Shown: piece by piece, positions 1 to 5,861 of the stretch
Layout: every line of letters starts with the position of its first letter
How positions within the stretch are numbered: position 1 is the first letter of the stretch
Assembly (NCBI GenBank): GCA_017618495.1
Contig: JAFZUD010000164.1
Coordinates: 1 to 5,861 of the forward strand
DNA: 5,861 nucleotides
Reading direction: 5' to 3'
From: Bacilli bacterium
GTDB lineage: Bacteria > Bacillota_I > Bacilli_A > RFN20 > CAG-826
Notes under the pieces: generated by a model
The model's database searches: none
What the model saw: only the letters and a program-made list of their open reading frames with translations
Told to the model about the DNA's origin: nothing
Translations under genes and position numbers: made by a program

Positions 1-669
1 GATATAGCTGGTTCAAACGGATCGGTCAGGTGGATCCATTATTCGTTCGACCAACCTGTCGAGGCCTTCTTGTTTCATGCTGGTTCGACGGGGGCGGGCT
101 ATTATGATTCAGGCCTAGCAGGGATAATGAACGTCGCCATTTTTACTGATGAGTTGGCTACCTCTGGGTACGAAATGCCATATTCAGAGGGTATTTGGAA
201 CGGAATTCCGATGATAATGAACAATTCGAACTGCTATAGATATGCATTCAACTTCCCAAATTATCAGAATAACCATTATTATTGGGATCCCGGAGACTAT
301 TCGGGCACTTATGACACAATCCCATACGGAACGAAGGAAGCTCTTCTTAGAAAAACCGAATTAGACTGCAGGGCCTTCAAAACAAACAACCCATCTTCTG
401 GCGCGTTTTTTGCTAAGATAGGAAGGATGGAAGCGTGTCCATCTGGATGCTATAAAGTAGCTTTTTTGATGAACTCAATGAATTGGGGCTTCCATTGGTT
501 CAGACAGAACCCGGATGGGACATGGTCGCAGAAGGACAACTCAGGCCCTGTCACAAAACTTGACGCGAGTCAAAATGAGATAATCGACCCACAATTCTGT
601 GACACATGGTATGATATTTTTTGTGGATACTACTGTGTAGGTCCCTGGACAGGCTATGGGGTATCATAG
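1..669 (+). CDS. Partial secreted-type hypothetical protein with NCY...HWFRQ motifs (5' end outside window)
   Basis: The frame is open from base 1, so the N-terminus lies to the left; 222 codons are visible, ending in TAG. Any apparent start near base 70 (a TTG) is internal. The protein is rich in Tyr, Trp, Phe, Asn and Gly with several Cys, as in exported proteins. Landmarks are NCYRYAFN (Cys codon 232-234), a Pro/Gly stretch (WDPGDYSG), ACPSGCYKVAF, HWFRQNPDGTWSQK (His codon 493-495), VTKLDAS, IIDP and a C-terminal FCGYYCV. From memory, this order (NCYAYAL, then YKVALV, then HWYRQ-DGTWSHK, then DAS-N-I-DP, then F-GYY-V) recurs in uncharacterised Firmicutes proteins; I cannot name the family. 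The spaced Cys and His are compatible with a papain/NlpC-like hydrolase, which is inference only. Its end overlaps the next gene by 14 nt, suggesting an operon with the two lipoproteins. Confidence 0.85.
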   Translation, partial: DIAGSNGSVRWIHYSFDQPVEAFLFHAGSTGAGYYDSGLAGIMNVAIFTDELATSGYEMPYSEGIWNGIPMIMNNSNCYRYAFNFPNYQNNHYYWDPGDYSGTYDTIPYGTKEALLRKTELDCRAFKTNNPSSGAFFAKIGRMEACPSGCYKVAFLMNSMNWGFHWFRQNPDGTWSQKDNSGPVTKLDASQNEIIDPQFCDTWYDIFCGYYCVGPWTGYGVS

Positions 670-1495
670 AATTAGCAAACTTATTCTCCTACCACTGTTT
701 CTGGCATTTCTTTCAAGTTGCCAAGCGGACGACCGAACCGCGGTAAAGCCAGACAGATACGATTTGCATGATGTGACGGTCTCTATGCTTGAAGCCGACG
801 GTTGCATGATATTTGAGGACATGTATTTTGCAAGAGGCGAGGAGAAAGACCACGTTTTCAGGTTCAAAGATGACAAAATTACGGAGCATGTGGCATGCCC
901 AAAAGTCAAATTTGACGCAAAGAATTTCGACGACGTCATAGGTGAGTCTCTCTACGAAGCCGTCCAAAAGGTTGGGATACCTTCTTTTAGAGGTCTAGAG
1001 AAAGACCATTCTGTAACCTATCTTTGCAAAGATGGAATCGAAAGATCGCTTTCTTTGTCGCTTGAAGCTGAATCCGAATGGGTTATCAGCAGTGTTGAAG
1101 AGAAGGCAATCTATTACCGTTTAAGTGATTATGTTGACGAGCAGTTTACCTATTGTCCGAGTCTCGAAAGATGCAAGAAAATCAAGATGGGCATGTACCT
1201 CAGTGACGTTTTCTTTATGCTTGGAAGGCCCCACAAGTATTCAGAATCGAACGGATCAATGTGCTGTTGGAGTATTTCCTCAGGCGGGACGATTCATATA
1301 ACGCAAGGCTCGGAATATGAAGGTACCCCATTTTTCGATGCCGCCATATTTGAAAGGCAAGATTTCTTTAAACAGACGGATATCGTTAAAGGCTCAGAGG
1401 CCACGAAAACGAAGCTTTATTGGTCTGTTTCTACGATTTGCTTTAATGAGAAGGGTATCGATGCCTTCCCAGGAGGGGCGGTATTTGACAAATGA
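656..1495 (+). CDS. Putative lipoprotein with tandem BamE/SmpA-like modules (paralogue A)
   Basis: 279 aa. The N-terminus has basic residues, a hydrophobic stretch (residues 9-19) and a lipobox L19-S20-S21-C22, so it should be lipidated at C22 and anchored on the outer face of the membrane. Two modules are visible: one around residues 94-113 (VIGESLYEAVQKVGIPSFRG) and one around 176-192 (IKMGMYLSDVFFMLGRP). Each has the pattern [I/M]G-x-L-x-[E/D]-[A/V]-x3-[V/L]G-x-P followed by predicted strands, which resembles the helix-turn then beta-sheet of the BamE/SmpA fold; this fold call is inference. It is a clear diverged paralogue of the next gene: both share CM[I/V]FED, DHV, the PSFRG motif and MG-x5-V-x-F-x-LG-x-P. 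The ATG overlaps the upstream stop region, and only weak AGG-like Shine-Dalgarno matches precede it, so translational coupling is likely. Ends ATGA-overlapped with the next gene. The function is unknown. Confidence 0.85.
   Translation: MGYHRISKLILLPLFLAFLSSCQADDRTAVKPDRYDLHDVTVSMLEADGCMIFEDMYFARGEEKDHVFRFKDDKITEHVACPKVKFDAKNFDDVIGESLYEAVQKVGIPSFRGLEKDHSVTYLCKDGIERSLSLSLEAESEWVISSVEEKAIYYRLSDYVDEQFTYCPSLERCKKIKMGMYLSDVFFMLGRPHKYSESNGSMCCWSISSGGTIHITQGSEYEGTPFFDAAIFERQDFFKQTDIVKGSEATKTKLYWSVSTICFNEKGIDAFPGGAVFDK
1471..1478 (+). promoter_or_regulatory. Strong Shine-Dalgarno for the second lipoprotein
   Basis: AGGAGGGG lies inside the 3' end of the preceding gene, 13 nt before the ATG at 1492. 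The spacing is longer than ideal, but this is the best ribosome-binding site in the window, and it supports the ATGA-overlap start at 1492 and independent initiation of this gene. Confidence 0.6.
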
Positions 1496-2298
1496 AGCTT
1501 ATAAAAACATTTCGAAAAACTCTTTTGTCAGTCTTTTGTGCTTTTTGTTGCGTCTCTTGCAATTTGCCTGACTCAACGCAAACTTCGGTTTCTTTTTCGG
1601 ATCCTTTTGAGAATCCAAATATCACCGAGGAGCTGTTGGAAGATAACCTATGTATGGTCTTCGAGGACCTAAGGTTCATAAAAACTGACAAGCAAGATCA
1701 CGTATACGTCGTAAACGCAGGGAAAATCGCAAAGCATAAATGCTACTCTAAAAAGGCTGTAAATCTTGATGCTTTCCGAGATTTAGTTGGAAAACCTCTT
1801 CTTGAAGCGTTGGATACAATCGGCACCCCCTCATTCAGGGGCAGGTATGACATGGACCCCACTCTGACATACGTTGTCTCTCATGATTCTTATGTGAATA
1901 TCGGGGTTGAAAAAGATGAGAATGGCAATTGGTCGATTTCAACGTGTGATTTTTTCGATGAGGCTGGTTTCAGTGAGTACTTTGGCAAAAGCTACGATTA
2001 CAGGCAAGATGGGGCTATTCAGCGTGATTGTTACATCCCGTCTTTTAACAGGGTGAGATCGATCCCTATGGGTACGTCTTTTGACTCTGTGCTTTTCGTA
2101 CTTGGTATGCCTGACCAAGGAACCTATCATGGTTTGTCCTCTGCTGGCAAGTGTGGCGGATCATGGCGATTGGATAACAAAAGAGAGCTTGTTGTTAATG
2201 CAAGGTGGCTTGAGTCAGATTACCCGATGTTTGACAGCAAATACTGTGAAAACGGCCAAAACACTTATTGTGGTGTTTGCCGAGTCTATTTCTGTTGA
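1492..2298 (+). CDS. Putative lipoprotein with tandem BamE/SmpA-like modules (paralogue B), C-terminus possibly frameshifted
   Basis: 268 aa as read. The signal region (MKLIKTFRK, then a hydrophobic, Cys-containing stretch) ends at a less canonical lipobox C20-V21-S22-C23. Two modules mirror those of the upstream paralogue: residues 98-117 (LVGKPLLEALDTIGTPSFRG) and 191-207 (IPMGTSFDSVLFVLGMP). Shared landmarks with paralogue A include CMVFED (residues 54-59), DHV (69-71), KI-x2-H (78-82) and a Cys shortly before each second module. Start: the ATG at 1492 overlaps the upstream TGA (ATGA) and has an AGGAGGGG Shine-Dalgarno. Odd point: the frame stops at TGA 2296 just after VYF, where paralogue A continues through ICFNEKG. 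In the +1 frame a plausible tail continues to 2371, so this gene may be disrupted or carry a sequencing error. The function is unknown; an envelope role with its neighbour is inferred. Confidence 0.82.
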   Translation: MKLIKTFRKTLLSVFCAFCCVSCNLPDSTQTSVSFSDPFENPNITEELLEDNLCMVFEDLRFIKTDKQDHVYVVNAGKIAKHKCYSKKAVNLDAFRDLVGKPLLEALDTIGTPSFRGRYDMDPTLTYVVSHDSYVNIGVEKDENGNWSISTCDFFDEAGFSEYFGKSYDYRQDGAIQRDCYIPSFNRVRSIPMGTSFDSVLFVLGMPDQGTYHGLSSAGKCGGSWRLDNKRELVVNARWLESDYPMFDSKYCENGQNTYCGVCRVYFC

Positions 2299-2371
2299 CG
2301 ATTGGCTTCCTCTGCATTCAATATGGGGACAAAACATCGATGAACTTGTTGCTTTCTTGAAACAAAATTAA
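2291..2371 (+). other. Out-of-frame C-terminal tail of the second lipoprotein
   Basis: In the frame +1 to the lipoprotein gene, codons from 2291 read SVDDWLPLHSIWGQNIDEL and then VAFLKQN, ending at TAA 2369-2371, immediately before the terminator hairpin. The text is protein-like, ends where an operon should end, and would restore a tail after the YF strand that aligns with paralogue A. The lipoprotein frame itself meets TGA at 2296 and again at 2341. One base too many or too few near 2287-2296 would join the pieces. It is a remnant or error rather than a separate gene. Confidence 0.5.
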
Positions 2372-2375
2372 AAAT

Positions 2376-2400
2376 CCTTGGCAAAACCAAGGTATTTTTT
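2376..2400. terminator. Bidirectional rho-independent terminator
   Basis: CCTTGG (2376-2381), loop CAAAA and CCAAGG (2387-2392) form a 6-bp perfect stem. On the + strand it is followed by TATTTTTT, ending the lipoprotein operon. Read on the minus strand the same stem is followed by ATTTTTAATTTT, serving the tRNA gene that comes from the right. It separates two convergent units. Confidence 0.85.
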
Positions 2401-2406
2401 GCGAAT

Positions 2407-2483
<77 letters not shown>

Positions 2484-2543
2484 TCTCAAAACATTATATA
2501 GAATGCCTATTTTTATTCTAGTGACGCCATCGAGGTTTTGAGA
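2484..2543. repeat. 9-bp perfect inverted repeat spanning the tRNA promoter
   Basis: TCTCAAAAC (2484-2492) and GTTTTGAGA (2535-2543) are exact inverted copies separated by 42 nt. The inner interval contains the tRNA -10 box, and the left arm is the tRNA leader itself. It could be an operator pair or chance in AT-rich DNA. Confidence 0.5.
2493..2498 (-). promoter_or_regulatory. -10 box of the tRNA-Pro promoter
   Basis: The minus strand reads a perfect TATAAT, 9 nt before the tRNA 5' end, so transcription would start about 3 nt ahead of the mature tRNA. No good -35 match is visible 16-18 nt upstream (about 2514-2521), where the sequence is AT-rich. Confidence 0.65.
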
Positions 2544-2568
2544 ATTTTTCTTTTTAAAAAGAAATTCT
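2541..2568. repeat. AT-rich palindrome upstream of the uvrA promoter
   Basis: TTTCTTTTTAAAAAGAAA (2547-2564) is a perfect 18-bp palindrome. It extends outward through AGAA (2541-2544) and TTCT (2565-2568) once a two-T bulge at 2545-2546 is allowed. It sits just upstream of the uvrA promoter and between divergent transcription units, so it may be a regulator site or an AT-rich UP-like or bend element. It lacks a U-tract directly after it on the + strand, so it is a poor terminator in the uvrA direction. Confidence 0.6.
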
Positions 2569-2578
2569 TAGGGTGTTT

Positions 2579-2610
2579 TTGTTTCGCATATCTATTTTCT
2601 TTCCTATAAT
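2579..2610 (+). promoter_or_regulatory. uvrA promoter giving a near-leaderless mRNA
   Basis: A perfect TATAAT lies at 2605-2610. The best -35-like element is TTGTTT at 2579-2584, with a long 20-nt spacer; a TTTCGC at 2582 would give 17 nt but matches poorly. Transcription would start around 2616-2618, only about 2-4 nt before the ATG at 2620. No Shine-Dalgarno lies between. No DinR/LexA-type GAAC-N4-GTTC site is visible. Confidence 0.65.
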
Positions 2611-2619
2611 TTGCTTGTT

Positions 2620-5475
2620 ATGGATGCACGCAAAAAGATTTTCGTAAAAGGGGCCAGAGAGAATAATCTCAAGAACATTGATCTTGAGATGCCAAAAGAA
2701 ACCCTTACCGTCTTCACCGGAGTAAGCGGTTCTGGCAAATCGACTCTCGCTTTCGAGACGATCTACGCCGAAGGGCAAAGAAGATACGTCGAATCCCTTT
2801 CCCCATACGCCAGACAATTCTTAGGCGGCGTCGATAAGCCAGACGTGGACGCTATCGAAGGTCTTTCCCCAGCCATCTCAATCGACCAGAAGACGACATC
2901 CCATAACCCTCGTTCAACCGTCGGAACCGTCACTGAGATATATGATTTCCTCCGACTTCTTTTCGGAAGAATCGGAATCCCATATTGCCCTCATCACCAT
3001 AAGCCGATCGTTGCCCAGTCTCCTTCCTCGATGACTGAGTCCATCCTTAGATACGAAAACGGAACCAAACTCCAAATCCTTTCCCCAGTCGTAAGACACG
3101 AGAAAGGCACCCATAAAGCCACCCTCGACAAACTCAAGTCAGCGGGTTTTGCTAGACTCCGTGTCGATGGAGAATTCTTCCTTATCGAAGAAGCCCCTGA
3201 GTTAGAGAAGAACAAACGTCACGACATCGATATCGTCATCGACCGTCTTGTCGTCAAAGACGACATCCGCTCAAGAGTGGCGGAAGACGTTGAGCTCGCT
3301 CTCGATTGGAGCGACGGCTACCTCATCGTCCATACTGATAAAGAGGAAAAGCTCATCTCGAGCAACCATACCTGCCCAGAATGCGGGTTCAGCATCCCAA
3401 AGATCGAGCCTCGTCTTTTCTCTTTCAACGCCCCATTAGGTTCTTGCCCTGATTGTCATGGCGTGGGCCTAAAACGCAGTGTTGCCGAAGACCTCATGAT
3501 CCCTAATCCGAAGCTCTCAATCAACCAGGGAGGTCTTCGTTACTTCAAGAACCAAGTCGGTTCCAACCTTCTTGAATGGCAGACCTTCAAGGTCCTTTGT
3601 GAGACCTATGGCATCGATATGAATAAGCCACTAGGCGAATTCACCGAGAAAGAGAAGAAGATCATCTTTATCGGAAGCGACAAAGAAATTAGCTACACCC
3701 TCAAGTCCAGCTCTGGAAACGTCTCCCATCGCAAAGGCTTCATCGAAGGCGTCAAAACGATGATCGAGAGAAGGTATCAGGAAACCACATCCAAATGGAT
3801 GATGCCCTTCTATGAATCCTTCATGCGTGATTCCGAATGTGAGACCTGCCGTGGCCATAGGCTTAATGAAGCTGCTTTATCGGTCAAGATCAATGGCCTA
3901 AATATCTATGAGGTCACTTGCCTCACCATCGAGAAACTCGTCGATTGGGTCAAAGACACCAAAGAGAAACTCAATGAGACCGAGCTTCAAATCGCTAACC
4001 TCGTCCTCAAAGAAATCCATAACAGAGCCGCCTTCCTTGTCGATGTCGGCCTTAACTACTTAACACTCGACCGCCTTGCGATGTCTTTAAGCGGTGGAGA
4101 AGCCCAACGTATCAGACTCGCCACCCAAATCGGATCAAGATTGTCTGGCGTTTTATATGTCCTTGATGAACCTTCGATCGGTCTCCATCAAAGAGACAAC
4201 GCCAAACTCATCAAGACGATGAAAGAGATGAGAGACCTTGGAAACACCCTCATCGTTGTTGAACATGACGAAGAGACAATGAGGAACGCCGACTTCATCG
4301 TCGACATTGGTCCAGGTGCCGGTGTGCATGGTGGCAAAGTCGTCGCAACAGGAAGCCTTGAGGATATTGAGAACACCAAAGAATCCATCACCGGAGATTA
4401 TCTCGCTGGCAGAAAATACATCGCCGTTCCTAAAAAAAGAAGAAAAGGAAATGGCAAGAAGATCACCCTCAGAGGGTGCAAGTGCCATAATCTTAAGAAC
4501 ATCAGCGTCGATTTCCCTCTTGGAACATTCACCGTTGTCACGGGTGTCTCTGGTTCAGGAAAGAGCTCACTCGTTAATGAGACCCTCTCGAAGATCCTTC
4601 AGAAGACCCTCAATCATAGCGATGTCCTCCCAGGAGAATATAAGGAGGCTATCGGCTTAGACAATGTCGACAAAGTCGTCATCGTCGACCAAGAGCCGAT
4701 CGGCAGAACCCCAAGAAGCAATCCTGCCACATACACGAAGGTCTTTGATGACATCCGTGCCTTGTTTGCTGAAACACCTGAAGCCAGAGCAAGAGGCTTC
4801 GACAAAGGAAGGTTCTCCTTCAACGTTGGCGGAGGACGATGTGAGAAGTGCCAAGGCGCTGGCGTCGTCTATGTCCCAATGAACTTCCTCCCAGACGTAT
4901 ATGTTAAGTGCGATGAGTGTAACGGCATGCGTTATAACCACGAGACCCTTGAATGCGTCTATAAAGGAAAGAACATCTATGACGTCCTTGATATGCGTAT
5001 TGAGGAAGCGGTGAAATTTTTCGAAAATCGTCCGCAAATCGCACATAAAATTAAGACTTTGTTCGACGTAGGCCTTGGATATATCAAGTTAGGTCAGCCT
5101 GCTACGACCCTTAGCGGAGGAGAGGCTCAGCGTGTCAAACTCGCCTTCGAACTCCAAAAGAGGCCGACAGGCAAAACCGTCTACATCCTCGACGAACCGA
5201 CTACGGGTCTTCATTCCGATGACGTGAAGCGACTCATCAAAGTCCTTCAGAGCATCGTCTCCCATGGCGACACCGTCATCGTCATCGAGCATAACCTTGA
5301 TGTCATTAAGTGCGCGGACCACATCATCGATATTGGTCCTGAAGGCGGAGATGCCGGAGGAAGGATCATCGCGATGGGCACGCCTGAGGAAGTGGCCAAG
5401 GTCAAAGGCTCATACACAGGCTTATACTTGAAGGAAGTCCTTCAAGAGGCAGCAAAAAAAGGTCAATTAGAGTAG
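2620..5475 (+). CDS. uvrA: UvrABC excinuclease subunit A (DNA damage-sensing ATPase)
   Basis: 951 aa, normal for UvrA (about 940-960). In nucleotide excision repair UvrA dimers find bulky DNA lesions in the cytoplasm and load UvrB. Visible motifs: ATPase I has Walker A G34-T42 (K40), signature LSGGE 490-494, Walker B D516-E517 and switch His H549. ATPase II has Walker A with K648, signature from L831, D858-E859 and H891. Zinc sites: C252/C255 with C276/C279, and the DNA-binding zinc finger C741/C744 with C764/C767. C123-x2-H126 and C407/C410 fit the third zinc module seen in Bacillus-type UvrA. The start is ATG 2620; an in-frame TTG at 2611 touches the -10 box and could not be on the mRNA from that promoter. 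It is not preceded by uvrB here, unlike the common Firmicutes uvrBA order. It is intact, and ends 9 nt before the next gene. Confidence 0.98.
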   Translation: MDARKKIFVKGARENNLKNIDLEMPKETLTVFTGVSGSGKSTLAFETIYAEGQRRYVESLSPYARQFLGGVDKPDVDAIEGLSPAISIDQKTTSHNPRSTVGTVTEIYDFLRLLFGRIGIPYCPHHHKPIVAQSPSSMTESILRYENGTKLQILSPVVRHEKGTHKATLDKLKSAGFARLRVDGEFFLIEEAPELEKNKRHDIDIVIDRLVVKDDIRSRVAEDVELALDWSDGYLIVHTDKEEKLISSNHTCPECGFSIPKIEPRLFSFNAPLGSCPDCHGVGLKRSVAEDLMIPNPKLSINQGGLRYFKNQVGSNLLEWQTFKVLCETYGIDMNKPLGEFTEKEKKIIFIGSDKEISYTLKSSSGNVSHRKGFIEGVKTMIERRYQETTSKWMMPFYESFMRDSECETCRGHRLNEAALSVKINGLNIYEVTCLTIEKLVDWVKDTKEKLNETELQIANLVLKEIHNRAAFLVDVGLNYLTLDRLAMSLSGGEAQRIRLATQIGSRLSGVLYVLDEPSIGLHQRDNAKLIKTMKEMRDLGNTLIVVEHDEETMRNADFIVDIGPGAGVHGGKVVATGSLEDIENTKESITGDYLAGRKYIAVPKKRRKGNGKKITLRGCKCHNLKNISVDFPLGTFTVVTGVSGSGKSSLVNETLSKILQKTLNHSDVLPGEYKEAIGLDNVDKVVIVDQEPIGRTPRSNPATYTKVFDDIRALFAETPEARARGFDKGRFSFNVGGGRCEKCQGAGVVYVPMNFLPDVYVKCDECNGMRYNHETLECVYKGKNIYDVLDMRIEEAVKFFENRPQIAHKIKTLFDVGLGYIKLGQPATTLSGGEAQRVKLAFELQKRPTGKTVYILDEPTTGLHSDDVKRLIKVLQSIVSHGDTVIVIEHNLDVIKCADHIIDIGPEGGDAGGRIIAMGTPEEVAKVKGSYTGLYLKEVLQEAAKKGQLE

Positions 5476-5484
5476 AATATCCAT

Positions 5485-5861
5485 ATGTCATTTGCATTGT
5501 TAATCATCGGAGGCATCCTCTTCTTAGGAGGAATCGCCTATCTCATATACAATTTCATCCGTTTCAACAAGGATCCTTTGACGGACGCTTTCACGAAGAA
5601 AGATTGGATCAATTACGTCATTGGCTTAGTGGCAGTGGGCTTAGGCTTCGCTGGCATGCTTGCCTCCGCTTTTGAATTCAATCCCGCTTGGAAAGAAATC
5701 GTCGAATTTGAGAAAGGAGCTTTAGCGGGAAGACCAGTCAGCTATCTCGGCAATTACCTTAGAGCCGTCATCTGCGGTTTCTTCTTTGCCGTCTTCTTCG
5801 CGATGCTTTGGACTTCCTTCTCAGCCACTTTCTACAAGAGAAAGATCGCCGCTTTCGAACA
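5485..5861 (+). CDS. Partial multi-pass membrane protein of unknown function (3' end outside window)
   Basis: The frame is open from ATG 5485 to the window edge (125 codons and 2 bases). It reads MSFALLIIGGILFLGGIAYL, then a basic/acidic stretch (FNKDPLTDAFTKKDW). Three membrane segments are visible, at about residues 3-24, 44-63 and 93-113, so it is an inner (cytoplasmic) membrane protein with probably more to come. It starts 9 nt after the uvrA stop with no terminator or promoter between, and shares the C-ending codon style of uvrA, so co-transcription is likely. No convincing Shine-Dalgarno is seen (a GAG lies far upstream), so translational coupling is probable. In many Bacilli hprK and lgt follow uvrA. 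The visible part shows no HPr kinase P-loop and no recognisable Lgt start, so I leave it unnamed. Confidence 0.8.
   Translation, partial: MSFALLIIGGILFLGGIAYLIYNFIRFNKDPLTDAFTKKDWINYVIGLVAVGLGFAGMLASAFEFNPAWKEIVEFEKGALAGRPVSYLGNYLRAVICGFFFAVFFAMLWTSFSATFYKRKIAAFE

Noticed and set aside
2296..2343. TGA read as Trp, which would extend the second lipoprotein in frame
   Set aside because: Trp is TGG throughout, the upstream lipoprotein ends at TGA in an ATGA overlap, and the in-frame text after 2296 is not protein-like and hits a second TGA at 2341.
2081..2371. Separate small + strand gene overlapping the second lipoprotein
   Set aside because: Its first two thirds overlap the well-supported lipoprotein frame; only the last 27 codons look real, and they read best as a frameshifted tail.
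2611..2619. TTG start for UvrA nine bases upstream of the ATG
   Set aside because: It lies directly against the TATAAT box and would not be in the transcript; family N-termini also fit the ATG at 2620.
2571..2619. LexA/DinR (SOS) box at the uvrA promoter
   Set aside because: No GAAC-N4-GTTC or CTGT-N8-ACAG pattern is found; only the AT palindrome further upstream is symmetrical.
4657..5046. 129-codon open frame on the minus strand inside uvrA, and others such as 4153-4488
   Set aside because: They are antisense to conserved UvrA motifs, have no ribosome-binding site, and arise from the strong C-ending codon bias of uvrA.
5004..5075. Patch of A/T-ending codons within uvrA that could mark recombination
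   Set aside because: It is about 24 codons long, in frame and family-typical in protein sequence; too short to separate from random variation.

Overview
The window looks like a chromosomal piece of a Firmicutes-type (Bacilli / Erysipelotrichia / Mollicutes-related) bacterium, possibly gut-associated. The evidence is a Firmicutes-like UvrA sequence, a tRNA-Pro with encoded CCA, U-tailed hairpin terminators, AT-rich promoters and lipobox-type lipoproteins. TGA is used as a stop and TGG as Trp, so this is not a Mycoplasma/Spiroplasma-type code. The taxonomic placement is an inference; no rRNA or marker set is present.

Left part (1-2371), + strand: a tightly packed operon of envelope or secreted proteins. 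It starts inside a partial, aromatic-rich protein (1-669) that carries NCY and HWFRQ motifs, with a possible Cys/His active pair. Two lipoproteins follow (656-1495 and 1492-2298). They are diverged paralogues of each other, and each appears to hold two tandem BamE/SmpA-like modules. All three genes overlap at their ends. The second lipoprotein seems to lose its native C-terminus to a +1 frame disruption near 2290-2298; a protein-like tail continues in the next frame to 2371.

Middle (2372-2619): a short, signal-dense intergenic region. It holds a hairpin terminator usable from both sides (2376-2400), a minus-strand tRNA-Pro(GGG) (2407-2483) with its -10 box at 2493-2498, a 9-bp inverted repeat (2484-2492 / 2535-2543), an AT-rich palindrome (2541-2568) and the uvrA promoter. 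The uvrA TATAAT ends only 9 nt before the ATG, so the transcript should be nearly leaderless, and no Shine-Dalgarno is visible.

Right part (2620-5861), + strand: a complete uvrA with all expected ATPase and zinc motifs (nucleotide excision repair). Nine nt later a multi-pass membrane protein of unknown function begins and runs off the window; it is probably co-transcribed with uvrA.

The two halves differ in character. uvrA and the gene after it favour C-ending codons (ATC, GTC, CTC, ACC), while the lipoprotein operon uses more mixed, A/T-ending codons and looks like accessory DNA sitting against the 3' end of a tRNA gene. The least-described part is the left operon. No mobile element, CRISPR array or obvious defence system is visible.
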